A program made the translations under genes and the position numbers. Under the pieces are notes generated by a model. That model was given only the letters and a program-made list of their open reading frames with translations. It was not told the origin of the DNA and ran no database searches. Below, piece by piece: positions 11,513-22,477 of a stretch of DNA of 64,000 nt (position 1 is the first letter of the stretch; each line of letters begins with the position of its first letter). This DNA is from Blastobasis lacticolella (taxonomy: Eukaryota > Arthropoda > Insecta > Lepidoptera > Blastobasidae): assembly GCA_905147135.1 (NCBI GenBank), contig LR990049.1:4853428-4917427 (forward strand). The letters are read 5' to 3'.

Positions 11513-12563
11513 AAGGTAGGTATTTTTTACTAGGATTAATAGTAATAATAATTAGTCCTAAAAATACTTAGGACTCATTTGTAGGTATTGGTTTTCAATC
11601 ATTTGGGTGCCAACTATTTTTTTTATTCTCACTACTGATTATGTTCGCACCAGTACTCGCAATAGTTGAAATCGCGAAAGCGCCGCGTCCTGGCATGATG
11701 TCAACTTGGTCCAAACTCAATTTGGGTTAGGACAATTTCACAGTTTACTTAGAACTCTACGTGAGAGTATTATGAGTTACTTTTATCGCTTTGGGAATAT
11801 GAAGTTTTCGACGGCAATATTATTTTCATGGCGTTCACGCTGCCAAGGGTTTTCCGGCTTGCACCAATATAAGAGAGAAGAAAGTTAGTTGTAAGTAATA
11901 TTTTTAATTGTATACATTATTATGAATTGATTATTTGAAGGTTAGTAGTAAGTATTATAAAAAGCTCGGATATTCATAATTTTAATAAGTGAAATAAGAA
12001 AATATGTTTGTACATAGATTAAGTAAAGTTAAAAAAATCTTTTGTAATTTATTATTTTAAAAAAATGTTTGTGATCATGATAACAGTATGTGTATACATT
12101 GAATAAAATAATTTGATTCGATCGCAATTCTTGCAGAATGCGTCCAAATCTCAAGAATGTGCAATTGCAGCAATGGCTCGCAAGCGGCGCGTTGTATTTC
12201 ATCGTACGAAACAGTGGGAGGTTTTCCGACGACCGACTAAAAAGAAAAAAGTTGTTAAGATAACTATGATACCTAGATGATGTTGACACGTTTCTTTATA
12301 ACTATAACTACTAAATTCGCCTAGCGGTAAGCAATAAACACCAGATGACCACAAATTGATTCCAAAAATCGCTGAATCGGACACAGTGTTAAGTAAATGT
12401 GAGGCTATTTTTAAGGGTTGCTGGATACGTTTCATAAACTTCTTGCCTTATCAAATTTTCGTCTGAACGGGAAAGTCCTTCATCTAGTTTGACTGGTCAC
12501 TGGTTCACTAACAAGCTATTGAACTCAGCTGGTTTGAAACTTCTACTAGTGTTAGGTAATATC
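11513..12563. other. No gene recognised
   Basis: AT-rich. Overlapping minus-strand frames at 12029-12435 (78-86 codons) have no domain. Confidence 0.4.
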
Positions 12564-12573
12564 AAGACATGAG

Positions 12574-12936
12574 ATCATCATCATCATCTTGGCGTTAATG
12601 TTCCGGCTGTGCTCTCGCGCACGATGGCCCGGGGTCCGCCTTGACCATGATCCAGGATTTGGCAGGTCAGGTAATTACAGTGGAGTGACTACCATCTGAC
12701 CTCCATGACCCTGCTAACAGGGGAACCTGACCAGATTGGATCATGGTTACACATCCAATCGCCTGAATGTGCAGGTTTCATCACGATGTTTTCCCTCACC
12801 GTAAGAGCATCGGTTAGTATTCAACTAATGTATATAACCTAGAAAACAGTCATTGGTACATGGCCGGAGCGGGATTCAAACCCGGGACCTCTGACTAACG
12901 AGTCGTATACTCTAACCGCTCGGCCACCGACGCTCT
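12574..12936 (-). mobile_element. Family A SINE, full length, tRNA-derived
   Basis: Read on the minus strand, the head carries a tRNA-like A box (tggccgagcgg, as in Leu/Ser-type tRNAs) and a B box (gggtttgaatcc). About 270 bp of body follow, ending '...acattaacgccaagatgatgatgat'. Flanks 'aagacatgag' (12564-12573) and 'aagacataag' (12937-12946) form a 10-bp target-site duplication with one mismatch. This reference copy is used to recognise the truncated ones at 9.1, 16.0, 16.8, 46.4, 50.7, 52.2 and 60.6 kb. Confidence 0.85.
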
Positions 12937-12946
12937 AAGACATAAG

Positions 12947-13524
12947 GTACTTGTAGAAAACTAACTTCAAGTATGAATATTGTTATATGATTAAACAGTT
13001 ATCGATTTACAAGCTATTTGTCTCAGATCAATTTTCCATGGATGTAAACAAACTACTGTTTGATGTCAAATTTCCCAAAGGAAAAGAACAGATGTGATTT
13101 CACACCATATGTTAGGTACTATTTTTTATTCAGTTTTGTAAACAAGTAATTACTTAAAACGCATCACTTATTATTTTAATATATAATTGAAAAGCTGTGT
13201 TTGTTTCCATTCATGGAATATTTATCTGAAACAAGACAATTTATCAATACTAAATCAATTGACTAGCACCCGCCCGCGACTTCGTTTGCGTAGACCGACT
13301 TAAAAAATACTTGTAGGTACATTTCTATTTTAGGTCCTACACAAGGACGGATTAACTGAAATAACTTACAAATATATACCTTCCGTAGGTACTTTATTCT
13401 TAAACCTCTATCACCCGAACAATGAAAATTAACCCAAAATAGGTATTTAAATAAATATACATAGGTTAGGTAGTTGGAATAGGCCGCATCATTCCACACA
13501 CTACGGACCTGACACATCTCTGCA
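12947..13524. other. No gene recognised
   Basis: AT-rich. At 13261-13285 'ctagcacccgcccgcgacttcgtttgcg' resembles, with the middle broken, the start of a common lepidopteran interspersed repeat. Confidence 0.4.
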
Positions 13525-13590
13525 TCATCTTTTATTTCCTGTAATATTATAAATTTATTGATAAAGAAATTACATACATACATACATCTC
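13525..13590 (-). repeat. LINE 3' tail ending in (ATGT)n
   Basis: 'ttttatttcctgtaatatta' followed by 'acatacatacatacat' recurs at 18208-18262 inside a MITE. In reverse it reads as a 3' end with a (TATG)n tail. The parent element is not identifiable. Confidence 0.5.
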
Positions 13591-13845
13591 TCTCACATCT
13601 TCCTCCACATTTAATTGTGAAATGTACGTCTCTGTCTTCTTTTTTCAACGCTTCCATTCAATCCTTGGATGTTCTTTTAATCCAGTACTTTACTCTCCTT
13701 ATAAGTCCAGGATGTACGCTAGAATTACACTTAAACGATACAATTATCCATGATTCCGCCATACCAAACTTCATCTTCTATACATTATTGTGGAACCGGC
13801 TGAACACCCGTCTATGCACTAACAAACAAATATTATTACATGATA

Positions 13846-14180
13846 TATATATTTTTTTATGTCATACTGTAAGCAGGCAAGCGGGCCACCTGTTGGAAAG
13901 TGGTCACCACTGCCTATAGACAACACCAAGAGTACCGCCAATGCGTTGCCCACCTCTATAACACGTTTCTCTGGCAGTAAAAAGACAAATGCCCCTCCAC
14001 TGCCAAAGCCACGGTTCCCCAAATCCCCACCCCATGGAGCTCTGGAAACCTTACTCACCGGCAGAAACACAACACTATTTAAAAGAGTATTGTTTAGCTG
14101 CGGTATTCTGTAAGGTGGAGGTACTTCCCCAGTCGGGCGGCTCCAATTCGAACGGGATACCCCGCTATGCCCTACCTCTC
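13846..14180 (-). repeat. LINE 3' end, minus strand, with poly(A)
   Basis: A T-run (13850-13858) precedes 'aagcaggcaagcgggccacc' and 'aagtggtcaccactgcctat'. This is the 3' UTR of a CR1-like LINE family also present at 23.6, 27.3, 33.5, 46.9 and 62.5 kb. This copy extends furthest upstream into a C-rich region (agtcgggcggctcc). The overlapping open frames on both strands are not credible genes. Confidence 0.6.
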
Positions 14181-14879
14181 TTATATCCTTTGTTTCTATC
14201 CTGGCATCAATCTTCACTATTCCACATCCATACCCACCCCATTATTTGTCGTAAGGGTTGATGAACTTTGAATATTGCACGGAACTATTTGAAATATGCG
14301 AGGCATGCAACCCTAGCTAACCCTAGCAGGCCCAGTCCCATAGGACGTCCCATAGGACTGGATGCAATTTGAAACCCATCAATAATGTCACTAATGGACA
14401 AACTTTCCGCCATGCATTGCAATTACGTAATGTGATTACGTGATTTCTTTGTACTGGAGGAGTTCTGGTTGACTTTGATGGCTGGGTAATTGACGTTGAT
14501 AAGCGTTTAGCTTACTTGGATAGTTCTAGGACGCAAATAAACCTGCGTATTTCCAATTTACTCGGCATATTCGTAATAGCGACTATTTGAATAGTACCTA
14601 ATCATTATTGTAAGGACAAAAGTGAAAAGTGTCGCCCTACGATGAAAAATGTTAGCCCTGTAATTATTAATAAAATTATACTATGTTATATTTTTAAATG
14701 AAAATTATAGATCAAGATTAAACTAATATTAATTTCAACCCATTTTGTTTTTTGGTTGGCTGACGAAAAGTAAACGATCCCCTTTCTCAAACGTGGGAGG
14801 GCGAAAGAGACCAGTTTCTAGGAGGAAACATTTTATAAATAATGTAGGTAAATGTTTTTTTGATAAAGTCCTAATTGTC
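14181..14879. other. No gene recognised
   Basis: A small imperfect palindrome occurs at about 14333-14360 (cagtcccatagg / cccataggactgg). The rest is AT-rich without repeats shared in the window. Confidence 0.4.
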
Positions 14880-14885
14880 ATTATA

Positions 14886-15105
14886 TAATAACCTAACCGA
14901 CAGATAAAGTCGGATAACCCCCGACTAAGTTTACTTAAATTCAAATATTTCCTAAACTACAAAACCGATTTTAATAAAACAAAGCCTCAATCCATGTTAA
15001 TAAAACTGGCTTTCAAATAGAGGAAACCGCATCCAAATTGGTCCATCCGTTTGGGAGCTACGATGCCATATACAAATACAGGAAGCCACAGTCACACACG
15101 GGTTC
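14886..15105. repeat. Family D interspersed repeat
   Basis: It carries the diagnostic words 'ataacctaaccgacag', 'gtttacttaaattcaaatat', 'aaaccgattttaataaaac' and 'gtccatccgtttgggagcta'. Copies lie at 30.8, 45.9 and 47.5 kb. This copy is uninterrupted at the site where the 82-bp TTAA element sits in the 30.8-kb copy, so it supplies the empty-site sequence. Non-coding. Confidence 0.75.
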
Positions 15106-15116
15106 AAAATAATCGT

Positions 15117-15225
15117 TATCATCATCCAAGCGATCAATACCGGCTTCTGCCAGAGTCCGCTTTCTCCTCTCTTTCTCCTCCACTTTTCAAAGTATTTAGC
15201 ATCGTCTTGTCGTAGCCATTTATTT
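15117..15225 (-). pseudogene. RTE-clade RT C-terminal fragment
   Basis: 'tcatcatccaagcgatcaat', 'cggcttctgccagagtccgc' and 'tctttctcctccacttttca' align in order with the minus-strand fragment at 44.7 kb. It is truncated and frame-disrupted. Confidence 0.6.
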
Positions 15226-15993
15226 ATTGTCAATACATACGTTACGTATAATGACATCTACATCGTAGAAGTAACGATAGCATTGTCACTTTCTCATTGT
15301 TTCTTGTCTGCTGTATTGTGCCTATTGGAAAGTCTTTGTAAACGCAAATCAATTAAGTTAAACATTGTTTGTTTTGGTAACGAGCTTTATAAACTTAAAA
15401 CGATAAGTATATGTCAATTTGACATTGACAGTTCTTTTGCCATCTCACCGTGTCTGTGTGCTACAACCTTGAATCTCTGTAAATTTAGCCAATATTTTAT
15501 TATTTCGCCTAAAACCCTTCAGTGCCCAAATGTACTGTGTCATGTCACTGTATGAGATAGACGTAATAAACGGTTTTGTTTATTGTTATTTATTTATTAT
15601 AGATACACACTCAATACCACATCCCAGTAGCTTCATAGTGTGAACGGCAAAGCAGTGGGTCCCCTAACAATCAAACCTAGCCCTTCCGCGGTCGTGCCGC
15701 GGTTCGTGAGGTGACACCCGGCACCGTCAAATGTGCAAGTTTGTTTAATAGTTGAAACTTAATCACCAAAGTGCTTTTAGAATAACACGCTGAGAAATAA
15801 AGATTGATGCGAATAATATTGAATCAGTAGCGCGTAATGGACGTCTAAATTAGGTAAGCGACGTAATTATCAACTTTTTAATGGATTGCTGGCTGTGGGT
15901 GGGAATTTATGAGTGCTTGTGCTGCGGTAATTTTTTAATTCAATTTCCTAATTTTGAATAAGAATTTTGCGTTAAGCGTCGATTGAAATAATT
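15226..15993. other. No gene recognised
   Basis: Contains a 90-codon plus-strand frame (15283-15555) that is cysteine- and leucine-rich but has no recognisable domain. Confidence 0.4.
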
Positions 15994-16146
15994 ATCCTGG
16001 CGTGAATGTCCCGGATATGCTCTCGCGCACGAGGTCCGCCTTGACCATAATACAAGATTTGTCACATTAGATAATTACAGTGGAGCGACTGCCATCTGAC
16101 CTCCGTGACCCTGCTACTAGAGGAACCTGACCAGATTGGACCATGG
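15994..16146 (-). mobile_element. Family A SINE, truncated
   Basis: From 'cctggcgtgaatgtcccgga' through 'ccatctgacctccgtgaccc' to 'accagattggaccatgg'. The head is missing, and there is a small deletion in the 'cgcacgaggtccgcc' part. Confidence 0.8.
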
Positions 16147-16766
16147 TATGCGTTAAGCATCGGTATGGGTCCGTAACATGGAATTCATAATGAATATAAG
16201 TAGTCAAGATCTATTAACAATTAAAATTTAGAACCGCTAACAGAGTAAAAGGTATACCGTAGTTTTAAAAGTAACACTGTATATCTGTTATGTTTTCATG
16301 CCATATAAGAAACACGATCAACTTGGGAAAGGTATTGTTATCAACATAAGAAAAGAAATACATAGGATGCTAATAAACTAAAAAAAAAAATTTTTTGTGG
16401 ACGAAGTCTCTGGTAGTACAAGTAAATAATAAACGTGTCCAACCTTCAAGCCAAATATAACCTCTTAATAACAACGGAAAAGAGAGAGTAAACAGTAATC
16501 AATCAACTTGTTATTCCAACCGGAAGAGTCGTATGCAAATAGGGTTGAAATTGAACGGGGATGATGGTGTCCTATATAATTGCTTCATACTCTAGTACTA
16601 CACCATTGATAAATCGGTGTTAGAAACAAATAGAAAAATAATTAGGAGGGTCAACCCTAGTAATGGTCTGGGCGGTAGATGTGATGATAAGAATGAACAA
16701 AAATCATGTTGATCAATCATCATTTTCGGATTAGGTGTGTAGACATATTTCATAAATATTCAGCAT

Positions 16767-16901
16767 AATCATCTTAGCGTTAATGTCCCGGCTGTGCTCT
16801 CGAGAATGAGGGTCTGCCTTGACTATGATCCAGGATTTGGTACTGACCTCCGTGACCATGCTACCAGGGTAACCTGACCAGATTGGATCATGGTTACACA
16901 T
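16767..16901 (-). mobile_element. Family A SINE, truncated with internal deletion
   Basis: From 'catcttagcgttaatgtccc' to 'gattggatcatggttacaca'. About 45 bases between 'aggatttggta' and 'ctgacctccgtgacc' are missing relative to the 12.6-kb copy. Confidence 0.8.
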
Positions 16902-18116
16902 TTACTTTATACTTAATCACTTACTTCTGAATTCGAAAATTACATTATTTTCTAAATTCGGTTTAGTCGCGAAAAGCCAAACAAACCATCGTCGAAATAC
17001 CTCCATGCAAAACACTGAGAAATCGAAATATTATTGCACCATATATAAAAACACCTAAACTACATATCGTCTAATTTAGTACTAAAACCTAACCCCCACC
17101 GTTGATCTCTCACCCGCTAAAACCCGATCCACCTACAACCGCCACAGCAATATCCACGAAATAGATGAGCTACAGCCACGCGCATCCGAATTTCCGATAT
17201 CTATTTGAATAGAGTTAACTCCCTTCCGCCCGATGAGGAGATGATTGATTTCTGTTTGCCGAGAGGGCGGGTTTGCGATTTAATATCTTATTGTTAATCG
17301 TGGGGCCGCGCTGTGTTCGGGGTGATTGTGGATGTCTATCGTTCTCGTTTTGCTTTCGCTAATCAATTCAACACAACTTCAATACTCATGAAAATTACAG
17401 TTTTCCTACATAATACGGCGGCGCCTCCTACGTCGATTACATCTAAAATTTTATTGGCATTAGAAGGTTTGTTTTTATGTTTGAACAATAAAATACAGTA
17501 CCGACTAACAAAGTTACACGTTTCGTTCGAAAATATACCGTCATAAATGAGGGCTCTAAATTACCAGTATAACACTGTCAAATACAAATCAGAATATTAG
17601 TTCTCATACACACCACACCGTTCTTATTACGTTACAATCACTTAATATATGTGTAATATATAGGAACCTTCAACAATACCTATCACGGACCAACTCGAAC
17701 CTGATCATGACGTGAGTTACCGAAGAAAAAACATAACCGACAAAAGTTACGCGACCCCTAAACGATACCCAAACGATTTCGCCTTCAACACGAAATATCA
17801 CCACAGTTTGCTTTGGGTCGGTCCTTAATTATTATAAGCGTTTTCAGTTGTTGTTCAGCCGAAATTCGAGTTCAGCGATGTTGGTTCAACAATTCTGTGT
17901 AAGCAGTTCGTATTGTATCCGGATACTTTGGCAAACAGCGCGGAATTGGGTACGTGTCTCCGGCGCTGCGGGCGGTCTGATGACTTTAAGCAGTACGGCT
18001 GTGGGAGCTACTGCTTTATTATTGTTAGCATTTTAAAGTTATTGAAGGGGCCTAAAGGTTCTCGCTCGCCGGTCAGGTTTGCCGAAGGAGCGTTTTTGTG
18101 AACCAATTTCATTGTA
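16902..18116. other. No gene recognised
   Basis: Largely unique, AT-rich with a few CG-containing patches. The 62-codon frames at 17848-18101 have no domain. No promoter or splice-bounded exon could be supported. Confidence 0.4.
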
Positions 18117-18354
18117 AGGCGCTATCCTAATAGGCAACGGTCGTGCGACCATGGTCGTAGGACCATGACGTTGTGGGATAAGCTCGGCCTTTGCATTATA
18201 AACTGTATTTTTATTTCCTGTAATGTTATAAATTGATGCAATAAAGAGATTACATACATACATTCATACGGACATCACCCGACCAATAGGAGGCCTCAAA
18301 ACCGCCCGTCACACGACCATGATCGTACGACCGTAGCCAATTAGGACAGCGCCT
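18117..18354. mobile_element. MITE with about 40-bp TIRs and TA target duplication
   Basis: The left end 'aggcgctatcctaataggca' and the reversed right end 'aggcgctgtcctaattggct' continue into shared 'acggtcgt.cga.catggtcg', giving inverted repeats of about 40 bp. TA flanks both ends (18115-18116 and 18355-18356), as in Tc1/mariner-type insertions. The interior contains the same LINE tail as 13525-13590, so a retroposon end appears to sit inside the MITE. No transposase. Confidence 0.75.
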
Positions 18355-18589
18355 TATGTTGTTGTTGCATTAAAGATACCACCGAATATTAATTTTGACC
18401 GAATATCTATTTATTTTACATTTTTAATAACTATGAATTTTATTTATTCATTGTTATAAACAGTATATAATAATAATAATATAAATATTGACCTAACCTA
18501 GGGCTAATTAATTTTTTACAAAAACTAACCTAAATAAAACTCTCATCAAACCGGAAGAGAGAATGTTTGTCTTTAGTCCACGGTATTAG

Positions 18590-19290
18590 AAAAGGAGGCA
18601 GGAGGCCGGATGTCCCCTCTGAATGGCTATCCAAAGTGGAGGCCACTTCCAGTCTTCAGTAATATCGACCAAACGCTTATATAGCTCCCAAAATCGAAAG
18701 TGAGTGCCTTATCCACACGGCCCAAGGGCCTCCTCGCTAAACGCACCGTGCGTCACCGACAGGGAGTGCATTCTCACACCTTGGAACCAAAATAGTCGCG
18801 AACTGTGCGGTTTCTACAGAATTTCCTCCCATGCACACTAAGGCTGTGAAATGAGCTCACTCCAGAGGTTTTCCCTGGAGAGTATTTTTTTTTCAAATAT
18901 TTTTTATTCAGTACAAATATTCTCAGAATACACTTATTGAAAGTCCCAGTAATAAACAATATAATAAATTATCAATAATACTTAATTGAAATGAAATACA
19001 CATAACAACATTACAAAAACTATGTATGGTAAGGCTACCATGTGTATAGTACTAGTGACTTACTTAATGTAAAATTTAAAATTACGGTATAATGTCATTA
19101 TGTGATTAGAGCAATTGCATATTTTTATTAAAGTATCTCATAGAGTTCTTCCAGAAAGAGGTGAAAAGATTTATGCGGGGTCGGCAGCGCGTGGGATTCC
19201 CTTGGTATTGCAAACGTCCATAGGCTGCGATAACTGCTTACCATCAGGCAGGCCGCAAGCTTGTCTGCCATCTTAGTGGTATAAAACAAA
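18590..19290 (+). pseudogene. CR1/Jockey-like LINE 3' region, split by an insertion
   Basis: 18590-18885 runs to 'gaggttttccctggagagta' and is homologous to 2.8 and 6.6 kb. The element resumes at 19137 with 'catagagttcttccagaaag' and continues through 'ggggtcggcagcgcgtggga' to the 'accatcaggcaggccgcaag' 3' UTR. The 246-bp interruption is annotated separately. The coding frame is broken. Confidence 0.7.
18886..19131 (-). mobile_element. Retroposed insertion inside a LINE remnant
   Basis: The insert begins with a T-run (poly(A) on the minus strand) and is bounded by 'agtat' at 18881-18885 and 19132-19136, a short target-site duplication. The uninterrupted relatives at 2.8 and 6.6 kb define the empty site. 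The 246-bp insert has no coding capacity and no second copy in the window. Confidence 0.65.
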
Positions 19291-19411
19291 TACACTTATG
19301 GACATCACCAAGAATCGCATACTTGCGCGGCATGACGTTTTCAGCTTGGTGTTGTTGCATTGCTTATAAATAACTAGTGGACCCCGGCGTGACTTCGTTC
19401 GCGTAGCGTTC

Positions 19412-19479
19412 TAACCCTACACCTACCCTACACCTACCCTACACCTACCCTACACCTACCCTACACCTACCCTACACCA
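19412..19479. repeat. 11-bp minisatellite, about six units
   Basis: Unit 'ccctacaccta' in tandem. It sits just inside an 'actagtggacccc..gtgacttcgttcgcgtag' interspersed repeat, and the same unit is expanded in another copy of that repeat at about 25941-25995. It is not the insect telomere motif (TTAGG). Confidence 0.85.
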
Positions 19480-19539
19480 ACTAACACGACTTTCTTTTAA
19501 TAGATTAGGTAGGTAGGTAACTTACATTATTAATTTCGA

Positions 19540-19600
19540 GTAACTGCTTACCATCAGGCAGGCCGCAAGCTTGCTTGCCAACTTAGTAATTACAAAAAAC
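19540..19600 (+). repeat. Short second copy of a LINE 3' UTR
   Basis: 'taactgcttaccatcaggca', 'ggccgcaagcttgcttgcca' and 'acttagtaattac' repeat the end of the element that finishes at 19290. Confidence 0.6.
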
Positions 19601-19925
19601 AATATTTTTTTCCTCTGATGTAGCTAAACTCGGCCTTATTAACCGGTAGGGTAACTCCATCCATTGACGGCGGTGTCATAGACGCAGCATCTAATACATT
19701 CGTATAGCCTCCACAATCTTATGTGAGAAGGTATTGTAGTGATATGTGCAGCTGAACTACTCAAAGATTTTATCTAATTTAATTCACTCTGTAGGTACCA
19801 ATATATTTTTTTGCGCAAAACAATAATAAACATTCATGTTTATTTACCGAAGTACATAAAGTTAAAGCCCTACACTACAGTATAGTTTTTGTTTAGCAAT
19901 ATCGTCGCAATGTTTATATATCTAA

Positions 19926-20538
19926 GTAGCGCTCGTCTAGTCTAAAATGACGCGCCCCACTACTTAGTTAGTTGATTTCGATGTGTGAGTGCAAATATTG
20001 ATGACGACACATCATCTGTGTGGGAGCCAATGAACGACGCGTGCTCCTACGTTTGAATCTCACCGGCAACTGAATGACCAATTACAACGGCATTTGTATA
20101 TGTACTGCGTCCATATTTTAAACTTGCTTGTGTGCGTTAATGCGATAGTGGGGCGCGTCATATTGTTAGTAATTTAAGGTTTATTAATTTTTAAATTACT
20201 TTGACATTATATTTTTATTTGACATTCAAATTATTATTTACACTATCTTCTATTGACAATTTAATTAATAATGACATTGAATAGTGGAATTTTATAATGA
20301 ATATTTAATACTAATTTTATATTGTTGAATGTTTAATGTATATGAAATTATTTAAATTCTAAATTGTAATTACCCACTCTAAATTTGTATGCCGATGGCA
20401 GGTCACAGAGGACCCATCTACTAAAATTGTAACAACTGCATAACCTGTGTACCACGAATAAATGAATTGAATTGAATTGAATTGATTGAATTGAATTGAA
20501 TTGAATTGAATTCTCATTTTAGATTAGACGAGCTCTAC
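19926..20538. mobile_element. MITE family (copy 1), interrupted by a LINE tail
   Basis: The left end 'gtagcgctcgtctagtctaa' leads into 'aatgacgcgccccacta', and the inner right end is 'tagtggggcgcgtcat' at 20146-20161. The outer right end resumes at 20518 with 'tttagattagacgagctcta'. A second, uninterrupted copy in the opposite orientation at 59977-60245 shows the true 269-bp structure. Interiors match throughout (gatttcgatgtgtgagtgca, cgacgcgtgctcctacgttt). No transposase. Confidence 0.85.
20162..20513 (+). mobile_element. LINE 3' end with (GAATT)n tail inserted in the MITE
   Basis: The insert splits the right terminal repeat of the MITE and is bounded by 'tcat' on both sides (20158-20161 and 20514-20517). 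It ends 'gtaccacgaataaatgaatt' followed by about nine gaatt units. An AATAAA signal and pentanucleotide tail point to a 5'-truncated non-LTR insertion. No coding sequence remains. Confidence 0.7.
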
Positions 20539-20966
20539 CACATAAAGTTAAAAGCCCCTACACTATACTTTTTGTTTAGCAATAGCGTGTCCGCATACTC
20601 CTGTACAAATTACCTCCATAAACTCGAACACACTTACTTAACTCCCGCGGCGAACTCGTTGGAGATGCTTAAAGCAATTTTGAGTTTAAGCACATTAAGT
20701 AATTAGGAGTTAAGAAATTCAAGACTATCCTCTTATAGTTGGGGAATTACAGGCACTTTGTGAATTTATGTCTTGAAACTCGAGTGAGCTTTATATTGTA
20801 CTCTTACATTGCCTTAATGAGACGAGAATAAAAAGTTAGGCTCTGCTTAGTAAACTTTTCTAATAATGGCACGGAAATTAGCTGCGGATGGAATTGCTCA
20901 CAGGAATAGTCAAATTGTGGTGCTTTTCGGCGTTTAATAAATTAAAACTTAGTATGAAGGATCAGC

Positions 20967-21057
20967 CTACCAAGCGTGGAGATTATGGCAATAACCTCCC
21001 CTTTTGCGGGAGAGGCCCAAAGTCCTGTAGTGGACTGTTATGGGCTGTGATGATGAT
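20967..21057 (+). mobile_element. Family C retroposon, 5'-truncated, 11-bp TSD
   Basis: Begins 'ctaccaagcgtggagattat' and ends 'gggctgtgatgatgat'. Flanks 'gaaggatcagc' (20956-20966) and 'gaagaatcagc' (21058-21068) differ at one base. 5' truncation with a target-site duplication is the signature of target-primed reverse transcription. Confidence 0.75.
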
Positions 21058-21956
21058 GAAGAATCAGCGGGTCTAGCCAAGATGTGAATGGCGAAACAGG
21101 CGCAGAGTGACTGCGACTGACGATTGGAACTCGGCTACTTTTAACGGCCAGCTTCGCAACGTTCGTTGCCAAGAAATTGGATATAGACGCATAGAAGAAG
21201 TCAAATTTGGTGGCGTAGGTCACGTTCTAGCTTTTAGGTTCTAGCTTTTTGTATAAAATTGAGTCACATGTATAGTGTCGGAAGTTCTTGTCGAACTAGC
21301 GAACTTTTAAACGACTTGACTTCAAAGTTAACGATTGGCTTTCAAAAATTCCGTCTTACTTTAATTTATAGTTAGACAAACGTTGTTACTGTAAATTTGA
21401 GACAGAGACGGCTCTACCAGGCCAATAAACATTATTTACTGCCGACACCTGTATGTGATGGTTCAAACCACGATACAGCCGGCCGTCGTGGGCTATTGAG
21501 GTTGCCCGTAACCACTTGTGGCAGTAATGACATTCCCAAGATATACCTAGACACAATAATAGTATGTATAGATGTATACATCCAAACTTCATACATTCAT
21601 GTCGTTAAAAGCGAACGCAGGTACTCTGAAACGCACGCTGAAAAAATACTAAACAAAAATAAACAAAATTCTAAATAATTTAATAATAATTTATTCAAAT
21701 AAAAATTAAACAAAAATTACTAGTTATTTAAAAATTACAACATACCTACTTATAGTAAATGGGTACAAATAAAATCAAGGCTACATTTTTACAACTCTTG
21801 CACAAATAGTAATATGTACTTAATTCTAGTTATTGATAGTTTGGACACCTAAACTAAATAAATGATTTACTTGTATCTTAGAAATAGAAAAGCTATGTTA
21901 CTAATAAGATATGACATAAGAGAGACAGTGAAGTTACATACACAGAATTAAAAAGA

Positions 21957-22477
21957 CTTGGTTTTCAAGATGAAATATAAAAACAACAATATTTGTAATA
22001 ACAGTGACACTAGCTTTAATGGAAAGGTAATGAAATGCCATTTGTGTTCAACTACTAATTCGGTCATTTGGCCGCCGCGAGTTTATTCTACCAAAAGTCT
22101 AAATCATTCAACCAAAAATGGGCATCATCGATGTATAAAATTTTGTTTGGAGGAAAAAATAATAGCAAATAGTAGTTTCACGTTGGCCACCGAGATCGTG
22201 TGACCTAACTCCTTTCGATTATTTTTTTTGGAGAAATGTCTACGCCAATAAACCAGAGACGACAGAACTCAATATTCGGTGAGTTATTATTGAAATACGG
22301 CTGTTTACTGCGAAAAGTGTGTAAAAATTGGACATCCAGATTGGGATATCTACGCGCCAAAATGGCCGAAATCATATTTAAACTTAAATAGCATTTCATT
22401 ACCTTTCCAATAAAGCTAGTTTTACTGATATTAAATATATTCTTCTTTGTTTAAATAATTCAATTTCAAAACCAAAC
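21957..22477 (+). mobile_element. Internally deleted mariner-like element with a transposase remnant
   Basis: Terminal inverted repeats: 'cactagctttaatggaaagg' with 'taatgaaatgc' at left, and its near reverse complement at 22391-22428. Similarity continues outward at lower identity to 'cttggttttcaa' / 'aaccaaa', so arms reach about 75 bp. Between them, plus-strand translation around 22180-22370 gives 'PRSCDLTPFDYFFWRNVYAN', then 'IEIRLFTAKSV', matching the C-terminal catalytic-D region of mariner-family transposases (usual pattern PPRSPDLTPxDFFLWG). Stop codons and loss of the N-terminal two thirds make it inactive. Boundaries are approximate. Confidence 0.7.

Noticed and set aside
13819..14261. 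Overlapping frames of 84-132 codons on both strands
   Set aside because: They lie in a C-rich LINE 3' region; openness is explained by composition and the LINE match.
19412..19479. Telomeric repeat
   Set aside because: The unit is 11 bp (ccctacaccta) and not TTAGG, and it is internal to an interspersed repeat.
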